From: Syncephalis fuscata
Taxonomy: Eukaryota; Zoopagomycota; Zoopagomycetes; Zoopagales; Piptocephalidaceae
Reading direction: 5' to 3'
Assembly: GCA_025786725.1 (NCBI GenBank)
Contig: JAHLTZ010000036.1
Location: 1-64,000 of the forward strand
DNA length: 64,000 nucleotides
Shown here: positions 45,645-59,447 of the stretch, piece after piece
How the letters are laid out: each line of letters starts with the position of its first letter
Position numbering within the stretch: position 1 is the stretch's first letter
Translations under genes and position numbers: made by a program
The notes under the pieces: model-generated
Database searches by the model: none
Seen by the model: only the letters and a program-made list of their open reading frames with translations
Told to the model about the DNA's origin: nothing

Positions 45645-48011
45645 TTATCGTTTATTGCTAATCATATTCTGCATCATATCAAAGCTATTACCATCGGGCT
45701 GAAGTGTATATACTTGCTGAGGAATAATTCTTTACTATGTTCGTCTATCGCAACTGTTTCTAATAAGCCATAATCCGGTGTAATACCTTGAATCCTGACT
45801 ACTATGCCACTTTGGTCTTTCAGTGTAACTATTTTGCCACTATTCAAATAATTAGTATACAAATAGTTTGTCATATAATCAAACTTACGTATGCAACCAG
45901 TATCGATAGTATAGATCCAATAATGAGCTAAAGCCCGAATGAATAAATATTTTATAAAAGTGTTCAAGACGCGTTACAATCAACGCAAGTATCTCTTCGA
46001 GCGTAAATGGTGCCAAATTTGTTTGGTTAGCCTGGTATGTATTGCTACAAGTTGGTTAATTGATGTGGTTGGTGCTTCATTATCGACATTAAGACCACAG
46101 CCTATATCATTAATTAGTATCGAATGGGCAACTAAATAGTCAATTACCAATAACTAGTGTAAATTGATTTGATTGAAAACTTGAATTCACAAGAATGCCA
46201 CCCATTTTAACATATTTATCCATTGTACTACTCTATCAGATTAGATATCCTAGCATAAATATCATTAGGCCATTTTAAATGTAGTGGAATATTCTAAATT
46301 ACATAGATTAGTTAATGATGCGTAATATTACCACACTTACTTCATAGCCAGGTCTAGATCGTATACCATCAACTACAGCCAATCCCACCAAATATTGTAC
46401 AAGTACGGGCGATGGTAGATTATTGTTCAGCTCTTGTCGAAGTATCATTGAAAAGGAAAGACTGCCAGTGGGTGAGACCCATGCATTACGTCCACGACCT
46501 ATTTATTCATTCTGGTAGCTGTAGATGGATAGATGCACTGTATAAGATTACCTCTACCGGATACTTGACGAGTCGCCACACATACTGTACCATCTGGTAA
46601 ATGTCTTGATAAGCGATCATTTCTATTGTAATAGTTTATAAGTAACTAATGTATCTAGTTAAGCTTAAAACCGCCTACTTTTCCAATAATGTTTGCGTAG
46701 AAGTTATTGTTTCGGTGTAAATGACCGTAGCACCAAATGCATTAGGTCGTAATTGATCAACTAACGAACGTGCCGATTGCCAATGTTTATAATAAGAAGC
46801 TAATGAGAATGGGCCTGGCGGCGTAATAGCATTAGAAGATGAAGCATTAAAAGATGGAGATATTATTAATGAATGGACTAGCTTATCATCGTTAGTCCTT
46901 CATTTAATGGCTGGACCGACTTGTAATCGTTATAGATAACAAATCGATCATTTTCTCCGTTAATAACATTAGTATTTGCGTCTTTGGCAGTTTCCAGTCG
47001 TTGTTTCACCGAATTGATAGTAGCTGATGCAAAGCTAGTAAGCCAAAGTGGCGTCAATGGTGGCAAAATTGGATCGCTAATATAGGTAGTTAAACCGACT
47101 TCTTCTAACAAATAGCGGAATAGTAAAAGCCGTGCTGAATTGCTTGCTCTTAGTTTTAAAACTAATGTTTTATCGCTATAAACTGGATCGTTTTCATTCA
47201 ATAGTGTTGCATCGAATTCGGGATGTATACCGGTAAGTAAAGCCTTGCCACGACCTACCTGTGACGTAATAATGCTTGCCTGACCTTCTGGATATCGGGC
47301 CAGTACTTGTATGTTTGGTGTTTCATCAGCATCGATAAAAGCCCCACCTCCATTGTAGTAAATATAAATAGATTCTGAATTGTTTGTACTTTGAGTAATT
47401 GTATTGGCAATTGTTGTATTTAACTGAATTGGAACTGCACGAGCACCTGCTTCACTATCATAAACAAATCCAGGATAGACACAGCCCCGTACAACACCGG
47501 GAAAGAATTGAAGGTCGCGTTTCTCATTAACTTCAAGCGGTGTGCCAAGTTCAAACTCTACAGTAGCGCCGGCATAATAGCCACCAGCACATAGACCAAG
47601 ATAACGGCCTCCTTCTTCAACATAGGCACGAATACGTTTATTAGCCTGTGGGTGCAACTTTTCTTGATATGGTTTATCGCGTCCACCCGGCATTACAAGT
47701 AGTGCAGCCGTCGATTCCCAAGGCTCGCGGCTTAAGGCATCGGCGCTAACCTGCTGTACCGAGTAGCGGGTACCAAGCACGGCCCGTAGCGTGCGTAGTG
47801 TCTGGTGCAAGCAGTGAGGACTAACACCGGGTCCATCGTAAACAAGTACATTCACGGGCGATAATGTATGGTTATACATTGAAGAGGAGGAGGAGGAGAG
47901 GCGAGAGGATAATAAAGCGGCGTTTGCGTTCCAAAGACGAAGCAATAGCATTAAAGAACAAGAAGCAATTGCCAAAAAACACGTACGTGTCCAGGGAACA
48001 AAAAGCGGCAT
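45645..48011 (-). CDS. BPL1: Biotin--protein ligase (holocarboxylase synthetase)
   Basis: Attaches biotin to acetyl-CoA and pyruvate carboxylases. The first long exon (from 48011) has a hydrophobic N-terminus, then the glutamine-amidotransferase-like domain of fungal Bpl1: VNVLVYDGPGVSPHCLHQTL, ALLVMPGGRDKPYQ and YLGLCAGGYYAGATVEFELG. The ligase domain shows RPNAFGATVIYTETITSTQT, the biotinyl-AMP loop RQVSGRGRGRNAWVSPTGSL, LHLKWPNDIYA, GGILVNSS and GCGLNVDNE. The C-terminal domain has SGIVVRIQGITPDYGLL and ends after YTLQPDGNSFDMM. The frame has to step back one base near 46895 and again near 45718, and the join after NDIYA is unclear. An internal Met (MYNHTL) is an alternative start giving a form without the hydrophobic leader. 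Confidence 0.92.
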
Positions 48012-48204
48012 TGTAAAATATTGGGGAATAAAGTGGTATCTATTTTACACATCGCATTACAAATCTATAATAATAACAATAATAAAGCGTTTATTATGTA
48101 ATTAGTAAATAGTTATTTAATTAAGTAAACTGTCGCTAATGTTTTATTTATTTAATATGATGCAAATACTTTATATACTGTATTATATTCTATTACAAGT
48201 ACAG

Positions 48205-48711
48205 TTATCTTAAAAGCATCCGATTCCCTTTATATTGTGCCAATGAAGCGGCTTCCTCTTGAGTTGCTCTAATTAATTGTATGTATATTAATAAATACAT
48301 TTAAATATAAAGATTACCTGCGAATAGAAAAGCATTGGATGTTACCAGTAGTTGCTCGATAGCGTCCAATCACTCGATAAGGCAATGCCTTCGATTGATA
48401 AGCAGTCAAGTGTAAAGAGCAGCAAGGATGATCAATTTCCCAGAATACAAATGAAGCTATAACTGGCACTTCATTACCATGTAGTATATAGTCATGGGCC
48501 ATAAATTGTCTTTCTAATCGGTTATTCATACGGTCTTCATCTAAAGAGCATATATGCACTATACATGAATGAATAGATCGTTAAAAAACTAATAGTTAGC
48601 TGTAACTACCGTAAAACTCAAATAAACATGGTTCAGGAGGCATTTTCTGTTCTATATCGATGATACGCGCATAGAGTAGCGGATAAGGACGCACACACGG
48701 CGGTTTATACA
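48205..48711 (-). CDS. Small protein of about 136 residues, family not recognised
   Basis: Three exons with clean splice sites: 48711 to about 48608, about 48559-48317 and about 48270-48205. The product begins MYKPPCVRPYPLLYARIIDI, continues HDYILHGNEVPVIASFVFWE, CCSLHLTAYQSKALPYRVIG and RYRATTGNIQCFSIRR, and ends KGNRMLLR. It has five scattered Cys, no signal peptide and no membrane helix, with a mixed alpha/beta look. The phases join correctly and the composition is protein-like, so I regard it as a real gene. It diverges from the ALKBH1 gene, and the gap probably holds both promoters. Confidence 0.65.
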
Positions 48712-48916
48712 TTGTGTATATGTATATCGATATTACAATTGGATATTGTTAACGAATAAGACAGTGTAATCACTATTGTAATGTCACTTAACATTTGATT
48801 TGAATAAAAAAGATATGAATTTGTTTAATATAAGCTCAGCTATTTATTTCTTTACTTTTTCTCTGTGTAGATTACTAGTCCCAATAAGCTATCTTACTGT
48901 ATTGTTGGCGGTAAAT

Positions 48917-50508
48917 ATGGTATCAAACGATACAGACGCGACACTTAGCAATCGGCAACGTAAAATACGTGAACGACAACGGGCCACCGTCAATACTAAT
49001 CAGTTTCCTAACCAGACGGCATTTCGACAAGCTGAACGGCGATTCCGACACGGTGGAGGATTTATACCAAAGGATAAAAGTACTTGGACAGGCGTAGTAG
49101 ACTTTTCATGTATTGATGAACATGATGCACTACTTAACGCTCAAATCATCGAACTGGAACTACAATGGGATCCACGTATGGCTGAACTAACATCATGGAC
49201 AAATACCGATCTATGTTCAACTACTACATCGACAACCAATGGCTGGTCTGGCAAAGATGTATTTTCACCTCCACGTGCCTATACGCTGGCATCAGCACCT
49301 GGTAATTAATTACTGACTATAATTATAGATTTAATTAATATTAATTAATCAATTGATATTATAGGTTTAATTGTACTGCCAGAATTGTTGACACCAGCAG
49401 CACAGCGCTATATTGCTTATCAATGTTTAAATACGTATGCTTGTTCGCCTAACCGTAACAATCTGGATGCTCATTACATATTACCAGATTGTGGTGTTTG
49501 GCAATTAGCACTACAAGATACAACTAACGCCTTTGCCACTGATCCAAATACATCTACGCTATCTTCAGAACAACACGAACCTGCCGGTTACTATGAAGAT
49601 GATAGCTATGCACCAACCAATGAATCTACCAATGAACTAGCCACCAAGAAGACTAGAACCACTGAATTACCACCAGCTTCTGTACTTTTACGTAAACTAC
49701 GATGGACTACACTAGGCTATCAATATGACTGGTCCAATAAGCAATATCATCCAGAACATCGCCATCCATTTCCTAACGATCTAGCCGAATTAACACGATC
49801 AATTGTACGCTGTATTAATGGTATTCGACGTAAATCAGCGACATCTATTGACAATGCAACGCTTTCTTTATTTAATTATGACTATGAACAATACCAACCG
49901 GAAGCAGGCGTGGTCAACTTTTATCAAATACGCAATACATTAACCGCCCACGTTGATAAAAGTGAGGAGAATATGGAAGCACCCTTAGTATCATTTAGGT
50001 AGGCTATTATAACCATTAGCTTATATAATCGTCTATATTAATAATTGAATAGTATTGGACATGCATGCATTTATCTGCTTGGCGGAGAAGATCGCACTCA
50101 ACCACCTACACCCATTTATTTACGCAGTGGTGATGTGCTTATTATGACGGGAACATCCCGGTATGCGTATCATGGTAGGTTGCATGCAGCATTTGTATCT
50201 ATGGAAGCCGGTTGGTCTAAGGCCATTGTTGCTGCATTATAGGCGTACCACGCATTGTAGAAGACACATTGCCAGACTGGCTGGCGGCTAATCCATGCGA
50301 CAGCCATACTGGCACGCACTATGAACAGAAATCTAGCCAAGAAGAAGAACAAGTAAAAGACAGTATTGATATGAGTAACACAGATTACTGGTCACGCTAC
50401 GGTGCCTATCTTTCTACATCACGTATTAATGTCAATGTACGTCAAGTGATGTTTAACAACGCTAACATTAATAGCAACAGTAATAACATTAATGGTAATA
50501 ATAAATGA
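48917..50508 (+). CDS. ALKBH1-like Fe(II)/2-oxoglutarate dioxygenase
   Basis: An AlkB-family dioxygenase of the ALKBH1 type, which in animals demethylates tRNA m1A and acts on mitochondrial tRNA and DNA. Four exons. N-terminal motifs TAFRQAERRF and STWTGVVDFS are followed by LPELLTPAAQRYIAYQCLN, LRKLRWTTLGYQYDWSNKQY, and the catalytic core: LTAHVDKSEE with the first Fe His and Asp, SFSIGHACIYLLGG-like strand residues, YLRSGDVLIMTGTSRYAYHG with the distal His, and SRINVNVRQVMF with the 2-oxoglutarate-binding Arg (ALKBH1 proteins read RINxTVRQV). The C-terminus is Asn-rich (NNANINSNSNNINGNN). The Met at 48917 suits the family; an in-frame upstream Met near 48815 would add a hydrophobic leader. 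Confidence 0.93.
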
Positions 50509-51346
50509 TGTGTATCGTTTATTATGGTAATTCATCATTGTCTTTTGGCCATTACAGCCTGTTTATATTTTAATAGTGCATAAAACATATGCGTCAGTAG
50601 TCATGCTTCTTCAAGGCTGATGTTCAATGACACATGGCATCTATATTCACGTGTATTGCGTCGCTTTTGAAAAGAAGGGGGCAGCATGAGAGAGTAGAGA
50701 GAGTAGAGAGAGAGTGTGTGTGTGGACAGAATGTCAAACTCGTCAAGATGATTTTTACGCCTTTTACTTCCACACAGCGTAAGAGGCCAGTCAATATTTG
50801 ATGACTCTTCATTTCATCCATTAAATTGACTGTTATCGTTCATTCTATAACACACACACATGCATTTTGGTCGGCCCAGCTTCACTTCTCTCCTTCTCTA
50901 TCACTCTCTTACTTGTTCGTTCCCAGTTGCTTGGCTGCTTTACCCATTATTCTCGCGGTTCACGCACGCGCCCACGTATTAACCTGTTTCGTCTCTTGCT
51001 TACCTTGTGCCACCTACAGCGGCCACACGCTTGCCGTTACTGTCACTGCCGCTGCTGCTACGGTTGTCGTTGCGTTCCTTGCTCTTCATTCTCCTCTAGT
51101 GTCGTTTTCTTTTTATTATATTGTCGTTTCTACAACACACACCTCACTCACTCTTCTTTCTTTCTCAGCGGGTCGGCCTTTATATTCAAAACCGATCATA
51201 GTAACCCCAGCCATACATAAGCGCGCCACGGTATTCCGCTGTTCATCCCGGACTCTCGTGCCATCTACTGGTATTGCTATTATAATTACACTCGTCAGTT
51301 TCAGTTACTAGTGGTTTAACTGCATAACAGCTATTTATAAACATCA
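50509..51346. other. Leader/promoter region of ARF6 with simple repeats
   Basis: Contains GA-rich and GT tracts (50693-50720) and a long pyrimidine-rich stretch (50880-51190). Long open frames on both strands here reflect low complexity and lack recognisable motifs. It most likely carries the promoter and a long 5' leader for the ARF gene. Confidence 0.5.
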
Positions 51347-52176
<830 letters not shown>

Positions 52177-52794
52177 TTGCTAGTTTGTATGCTTTCGGTG
52201 ACGATTCTAACGAAGAAAAGCCAGACCTACTGTGTTTGATGTATGTAAAGTAAGAAGCGTGCAATCTCCATAGGCTTGGCCTGTACTTTAGGCGTCAATA
52301 AGATAAACCCATTGGAAACAATTTGTACGGCAAAGTTCAGTAGAAAGTAGATGCTTGATATTACATGTCGACCAGTAATTTAACTGGTTTTGCTTCGTTT
52401 AATCCCCCCTCTAGTGTCATTGATAGTTGAGCAAATTTCTACATACGTGCCTTATTATTTACTTCATTTCGTGTTCCTTTTCGCGTGATTTTTCTTCATT
52501 TTAATTTTTATCAAAAGCATAGAACAGTTACTGTCTACACGGCAGTATTATAGTTGAAAAGTTATAGACTGTGTCCAACTATTGTTCCACTTGTCGGCTT
52601 AATCTTCTCCTATTGTCACACTATCTATTGATATACGATAAATACAGATCGTTGTGTTTGTCACTTTTAATCATAGAACTACTTTTCTAAATATTAAAGT
52701 GTTTTTTGAATTTAATCATTTTTACGACAATAAATGCAAAAAGTAGTGACAAATCAGATAATTATAAGATGTGAACGTCAATGCTTTATTACAG
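52177..52794. other. Intergenic between convergent genes
   Basis: T-rich 3' region of ARF6 plus AT-rich DNA before the RidA stop. No gene is seen. Confidence 0.6.
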
Positions 52795-53493
52795 TTAATT
52801 GAGTAGAGCAATGCATTCAATTTCAACAAGAACATCTCGAGGCAGACGAGCTACTTCAAATGCTGAACGGGCAGGGCGATGGTTACCCATTTCCTATATA
52901 TAATATAAATATAAATGAATTATTAGTATAAAAAACCAAATAAAAGCGTATTTGTGTTATCACCTTAGCGTAGACTTCATTAAAGTCAGCAAACTGATTC
53001 ATATCCTTAAGGAATACTGTCGTTTTGCAGACACGGGTAAGGTCGATATTGGCTGCACGCAATACAGCATTTATATTGCGGAATACTTGTTCCTAGTATT
53101 AATTATACATACGTTGTTGGCTTTGATAGAATATTACGCGTTAATAGTAAAGTTACCGTTTGTTCACGAACACCACCGGGTACAACATCGCCTGTCTTTG
53201 GATCAAGCGGGACTTGGCCAGAGCAGTATAGGAAGCCGTTGGCGGCTATGGCTTGGGCTATTAGAGAGAAAGGTAACGTAATTAATAGGTGTATTTTAAT
53301 ATAAATAGCGTCGCGTTCTCTACTTACAATAAGGACCGATAGCAGCGGGTGCATCTTCCGTGTGAACGACTTGGAGTTGGCTTGACATGGCGCGACGTGG
53401 TGCAGTAAAGCTTGAAGCAGTAGAAGATAAAGCGGTGGGCTTTAAGTGCGTAGCAAGAAGAGTTAAACGACGTGTGTGGCTGCTAGATAGCAT
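52795..53493 (-). CDS. RidA/YjgF family enamine/imine deaminase, probably mitochondrial
   Basis: Removes reactive 2-aminoacrylate and related enamines formed by PLP enzymes. About four exons. The leader [20 protein letters not shown] is rich in Ser, Thr and Arg without acidic residues, a mitochondrial-type sequence as in yeast Mmf1. The core reads [80 protein letters not shown] and [20 protein letters not shown]. The Arg in VARLP that binds the substrate carboxylate and the conserved GQ and CKTTVFL residues are present. An internal Met (MSSQLQVV) would give a cytosolic form. Confidence 0.95.
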
Positions 53494-53810
53494 TTAATAA
53501 CAACGATAACAGCTTTGAAGAAGGAAACACGGTAGCGATGGTGACGTGGACAAAAATACGCTATTATTTTGGGGCAATCATTTGTACGATTACCATTTAT
53601 GAAATATTAATTGTTACATTTTTAGTATAAGACTAGGCACGACTATTCAATTAATAAAGATAATAATCAATATTGTTCAATAGCATCCGTAATAAACTTG
53701 CGTTAATAGAAAGTAGAATTAATAAAATACAATAGTAAATTGGATATAGTACATTGTCTAAATTCTAAACCTGTATTTAAACATTTAGATTAAACGCGTT
53801 GTTTATTTTG
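53494..53810. other. Intergenic, AT-rich
   Basis: Promoter side of the RidA gene and 3' side of the next gene, which has the same orientation. Nothing else was recognised. Confidence 0.6.
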
Positions 53811-54909
53811 TTACTTTTCAATAACTTCTACTGGCTTAGGAGCTTCAATAATAAAACCATCAATGGCAGGCATTAAACGCTCTAAACAAGCATCAAGCGC
53901 TGACTTATCCTGACCAACAAGCGATATGATAACTCGTGGTGTACGCGTAATAGTAGTAGTAGTAGTTACTTCTCCGTCCGTTGCTGGTACAGATACTACT
54001 ACTGGTGCGGCTGTAGCTTTTGATTCACTAAGCAATGACATGGGTCCACCACAAGGATAGCTACCAATCTTGACACTGCCACGAACATCTGCTTGTTCCA
54101 TCTTTAGTATATCAGCAATTTGCGACTCTACTCTTTCCGTGCCTATTTGTAAGCGATAAAACGGGCTAATAGCCGCATCATTCTTTAACACGGCAGGCAG
54201 CGCTACTTCTAATAAACGACGGAATAAAACGGGCACCCCTGGAAGGATATGCACCTTTTCGTTAATAACGACGACCGGCGTCCATAAATGTTTATCGGAT
54301 GCAAAGTGGACGGCCACATTAGGTCCACTAGGCTGCCAGGCCATACGACGACGCCGTTGAAGATCTTCTTCAGTAAGTTTAACATCGTTTAGTCGTGGAT
54401 TAGCGCGCATTCTAGTCCATGTCGGCTCGTGCATAGCCATTGGCAGATCGAATGCAGCCGCAATCGATTCATACGTAATATCATCGTGTGTCGGTCCTTA
54501 TCAACAAGCATTATCAATAACTAATAGCTATTTATTGCCAATACTTACCTATACCACCACAGGTATATACGACATCAAAGCGATTAGCAAGTCGATGTAC
54601 TGATTCACCAATATCTGCTTTATCGTCTGGTACTACTTCAATTCGGCGCAAATCAATACCTCGTTCAAAACACCATTTTGCTATTAGTCGTAGGGTAAAT
54701 ATAATACACACCAAAATGCACGTTTACCACTTACCAAGATACTGTGAATTGGTATCAATTGTTTTCCCATTAAGGACTTCATCGCCAATTACACAGATAC
54801 CAGCAGTATGGGATGTAAAAGGACGCGATAGTGGTGATAATAAAGGCGATGCCATTCTTATACGAGTAGATACCGATGGTGGCTTTAATCTATTCAACCT
54901 ACACAGCAT
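53811..54909 (-). CDS. Molybdopterin-binding (MoCF/CinA-like) domain protein, mitochondrial-type leader
   Basis: Three exons: 54909 to about 54737, about 54690-54548 and about 54497-53811. The N-terminus (MLCRLNRLKPPSVSTRIRMA) is Arg-rich and import-like. The MoCF-type fold follows: TAGICVIGDEVLNGKTIDTN SQYL, then AKWCFERGIDLRRIEVVPDD, FDVVYTCGGIGPTHDDITYE and AAAFDLPMAMHEPT. GDEVLNGKTxDTN and GGIGPTHDD are the CinA/FAD-synthase-associated signatures, not those of molybdenum cofactor adenylyltransferases. Fungal homologues exist as stand-alone proteins or fused to FAD synthase; here it stands alone. The biochemical role is not certain (nucleotide or cofactor pyrophosphatase/deamidase activities are known in the wider family). 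Confidence 0.85.
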
Positions 54910-55115
54910 TGTGGTATGGTTGGTTGGTTAGTCAGCTATTCGGAAAAGGGTACAAGTTAATTGACTATGATCAAATGTTACTAAACAGTGAAAGAAAGGT
55001 TAAACAAATGTTTAATCAAACAGTGGATCGTTAATTAACACACATTATATTAATTTCATTTAATAATGTTTATTAAAATTTCTACAAATAGTTTTCTTAT
55101 TTATACTTCATTGTC

Positions 55116-56840
55116 TTAGCGTTTATTATGATGTCGCTGTGATGACTGATCATAACTATTATTATTATTGTTGTTGTTGCTGTAGGATCGACGTGATTTG
55201 TAATCATCAGATGATTTAGTATCCGTATTGGTGGCGTGGTGTGTTTGATGCCGGTGTCTTTTACGCTGTCTATGGCTATCCGAGTAAGACGATCGTCGTC
55301 GACTTGAGCTTCTACTACGACTACGACTACGACTACGACTACGACTACGATGTCTTCGATGTCGATGACGATGTCGATCCGTTTCATCTAATGAATCGCC
55401 ACGATGTACATCCGATGTGGCATCAGATTCATCAGCTATTTGATCTTTATCAGTTGATAGCGTATGAGCTGCTTGAGCCAATAATTCTTCAGGATCAGGC
55501 ATAATAAAATCGCCCTATATACATATACTGCTTAATGGTTCATCTCTATTTATTATCAATTGACTTACCTCAGGCTGTATAGTAATTGAATGGGCCAATG
55601 CATATTTAGTCTTTGTCATTGATGGATTCACCGTTTTTGTACTAGATGTATTCTTTGCATTTGTTAACATATCTGCTTGTGATGTTGTTGTTGTCGGTAC
55701 CGGTGTTGTTGGTCCAGGACGACGTTCCCGATCATGTGTCTTTATCATAGCCGGTGTTACTAGTCGATCCAGCGTATTAAGTTGCTTTTGTACATGTTCA
55801 TTGCCAGTATCTAATTCAACGGCTTTTTTATACTCGCGTTGTGCCTCTACATATCGTTTGTGTTCAAAGTAGCTATCATACTAATTAGTATTTATTACAC
55901 CAATACATTAACACTTACCCATCAGCACGAGCAACAAATGCTTCACTACAAGCCGGTGATATTTGTAGTGCTTGTTGATACTTTTTAAATGCTTCTGCCA
56001 TATTGCTCTGTCCCGCCAGTTTCCTTCCTTCCTTCACGCTGCATATATCATCCATCAATCTACAGTGCTCTATACAATAATCTACACTTACACTGAATTA
56101 GCCCATAACAGATTTTGTCTTTTTCTTAATGTCATGTAATTAATATTCTGCATTGATCGACGCCACTGATCTCGATCAATTCTATCAAGAAATCCTCGTC
56201 CTATTTGTAGCCCGAATCGATCTCGTAGTCGTTGTTCTATTTTATCCCCTTCACCGGCCATCATACGTCGTTCCGTGGTCTGTTTACTATGACAAGGTGC
56301 ATAGAGTGCCTCCACTGTTGATCCATACCACGAATCACTTTTAGGCATAAGTGAGAAAGTGGTGGTGGCCGCTTGTTGTTGTCCGCGATAGCCTTGTTTA
56401 CTCTCTTTGCTAAAGGCCGTTTTAAACTTATCCATTTTCGCTTTACACGAAGAAGACCATGCATTGATACGAATAGACTCGTCCAGTGCTTTCTCCGTTG
56501 CTGCCGCCTCCAACTGCTGTTCCTCCAGCTCATTGTTCTGTCTTTTCTGCTCTTTGTAATTTGTTCGATATCTTACACTGGTGGGTGTTCTAGTGCGTGT
56601 CTCCTCCACCGTAGACGATACAGATCTGGTTGGTTGCGTAGTTGAACATTCTGGCAATTCTATAGATCCTAATGACTGGAAAACGGCATCAATAGTATCA
56701 GCCGCCGAATCAAGTACACTTCCTATGGTTAATCGATTGAATAATCAATATAGAATGAATATACCGTCAATCATAGCATAACCACGCCTACCTTGATTGG
56801 AACACGATTCCTTTGATACATTCTCATTAATCTGTGCCAT
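55116..56840 (-). CDS. TPR protein with C-terminal RS domain
   Basis: About five exons. The N-terminal half is not recognised (RTNYKEQKRQNNELEEQQLE, a helical charged stretch). After the exon ending RKRQNLLWANSV come TPR helices: SVKEGRKLAGQSNMAEAFKK, YQQALQISPACSEAFVARAD, FEHKRYVEAQREYKKAVELD and NEHVQKQLNTLD. The C-terminus has an RS-type tract (RSRSRSRSRSRSRSSSRRRS, encoded by a near-perfect hexamer repeat around 55311-55355) and Asn/Ser/His-rich sequence. TPR plus RS tail recalls TTC14, and a role in RNA processing is plausible, but this is inference. Phases join and no stop interrupts. Confidence 0.7.
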
Positions 56841-56989
56841 AGCTATTGAAGTAATAAAATAAATAAAAGAATGCAAAATCAGAAAAGAATTGAATGGTGC
56901 CTACTCAGTTACTATTGTGATTACAAGTGTTTTAAATGGCCATTTAATTGCCTTTATTTAGATGTGGTCACCGTGTGTTAATGAATCAA

Positions 56990-59403
56990 TTATTTAGATA
57001 CAATATTCTTGTTGGTTTTCAGTGCCGGGTTCATCGATTTGGCAGTGGATTTAACCGGCTTTTTAGACTCTGAAGGTTTCCATTTAGATGGTGGCAATTT
57101 AGTTTTTGGATCCTTTGATCTGTTACTGAACGGTGATGGCAGTTTATTCGTAGATGGTTTGGGTGAAGCAGCTCTACGACGATGATGATAGGGCGAATCT
57201 ATCGTGGATGCGGTATTATTTGGACTAACTACCGTATCTGGTTTAGAATAAATAGTATCAGCTAGTGAGATGCTAGATGCTTCATCGCTCATAGGTGGAG
57301 ATAGTGGTGTAGACTGACGAGGTGATCGTTTTGATAATGTTCCTTTTACCGATAAATGGCGCATATCATCCGTAAGATGATCTATTGATTTTGACTCCAT
57401 TGTTCTAGACCAAGAAGTAGATGTATTACTCGTATCATCCATATCCATTGCTAGTGGTATTGCTGAATTGTATACTTGTCGATTTGTTTGATTAAGAAAG
57501 TGTCGTTTATGCATACTTAAACCTCGATGAGGGGAGGATCTAATTAAATAGGTTAAATAAAGATCATATGTAATAAACTACTTGCCTTCCATTAAGATTG
57601 TTGGCACCAATATAAGGCTGGTCCAATAACACATCAAGCAGATCATTAATACAACCCACAACTGTGCCATGGGATCCTATGCCTGGACCACCTGCCCCTT
57701 CGTACAAATAAATAACTCTATCGCCTAGTCTAAATTGCTGTCTAGATAGAAATTCGTATTCTCTTTTTGGATCGAGTATCATCTATAATAGGCATTTATA
57801 TGGTATTAATAAGCATGTTCTTGATAATTATTACTCTATATTACCTCAATCGATACATTGTGGAATATAATTGGACCTGGATCCATTATATGATCAAAAT
57901 TGGGTGAAGCTTTGATTGATTTTTCAATTGCCCGAACTGTTTCCTATAATCAATTATAAATTAAATACTTATTAATATATACATGTATTTACTTACTTTG
58001 CTTAATGCATTGGTATTTAAACTAACCATGACTGATCTTCCATTCCCGTTTATTTAGCCATTCTAGTATTTGATTAATCCGGTTCATTGGATTACTAGAT
58101 GGAAATAGTGATTGTATTGATACAGTATCTAAATAAACGTTAGTATTTAAACTAATTTATTTATTATTAATTACCTGGACCATTAAATCGTCTTAATGCA
58201 TCAATAAGATCAGGAAATATATTCTAATAATAATAATGCCAATAATTAAATACTTATTAGTAAATAGTAACACTAACTTACACAATATTCTTCAATGGCT
58301 TTACAGGCCTGTGTAGAATATTCCCATCCTTGTAATGTCATACGTGTATATCCATCTATTTTCATTCGTTTGGCATGGGCTTTTAGATAGAGGCCAATAT
58401 TATGGCGTTTTTTTGTTGTTTCATCTTCAACTAGTAGACATGAAGTGATGCGGCTCAGCATGAATTGATCCATTTTAAGTTTACGAGCTAGTATCATTGT
58501 TGGGACGTAGTTTTCTCGACGACCTGCATCGCTTGTAGCAAGCCTGGATATCTTGCGTGGATAAACGTAGTATGATTTAAGAATCTATGGTTATATCTAT
58601 GGTTATTATCACTGACTAGTTAATACAGTATAATAGAACTTGCATCAAATTTGACCGAGAATGTTGTATCTGCGTGTTTAAATACTTTGGCTGGATAACC
58701 ATAGTAATCAATACCTAAAAAGATAATATGGCTATCAATAGGGAATTGTTTCTCAATAGACCGGAATGGTAATTGCACCTATATTAACACCAGTGTTACT
58801 AGGATTGATATTATATAGATTTAATACAACTTTACCATAGAATCGGTCTCTTTTGTGCAAGGATCCTTTATAAGCATATGGATTGGATATAGGATTTCTG
58901 GTTCATATTTAACGTATTTATATTCAAGTGCACCGTCGACATCTCTAAAAGTTTCTATAGTAAATGAATATTAGATACAAATAAATACCATTGAATGATT
59001 AAGTGATTAGTTACCTTTTAGCGGTCTTATATGGGCCAGTTGAAATAGCGGTGGTAGTTCGATGGCGGCCTTGCTTTTGTAATCATTGATCACGGCACGC
59101 ATATCTACTTGCCACTTCTGAGCATCTTTAGGTGTATGCTTTATTGTTGTTATTTCGCCCTGTTTATCCAATTCATAACGGGCATGTTTATCAGAGATGG
59201 CGGCCACTTGTCCCCGATGACCATACGGCCAATCTATTAATGATTTAATAATAGAATTAATAAATTAGTACCATTTACTATAGTAATACGTATATAATTA
59301 CTTACAAAATAGTACTTTTACCCCCAAATACTTTTGAGCTACTGATTCGGTTTCAGTTTCTGGATAGGCTGGTTGAAGTATCGTAACTGCAAATCTATAT
59401 TAA

Positions 59404-59447
<44 letters not shown>

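Noticed and set aside
50826-51311. 161-codon frame before ARF6
   Set aside because: It lies in a pyrimidine-rich leader, giving Ser/Leu/Thr-rich strings in several frames at once; more likely a 5' leader than a gene.
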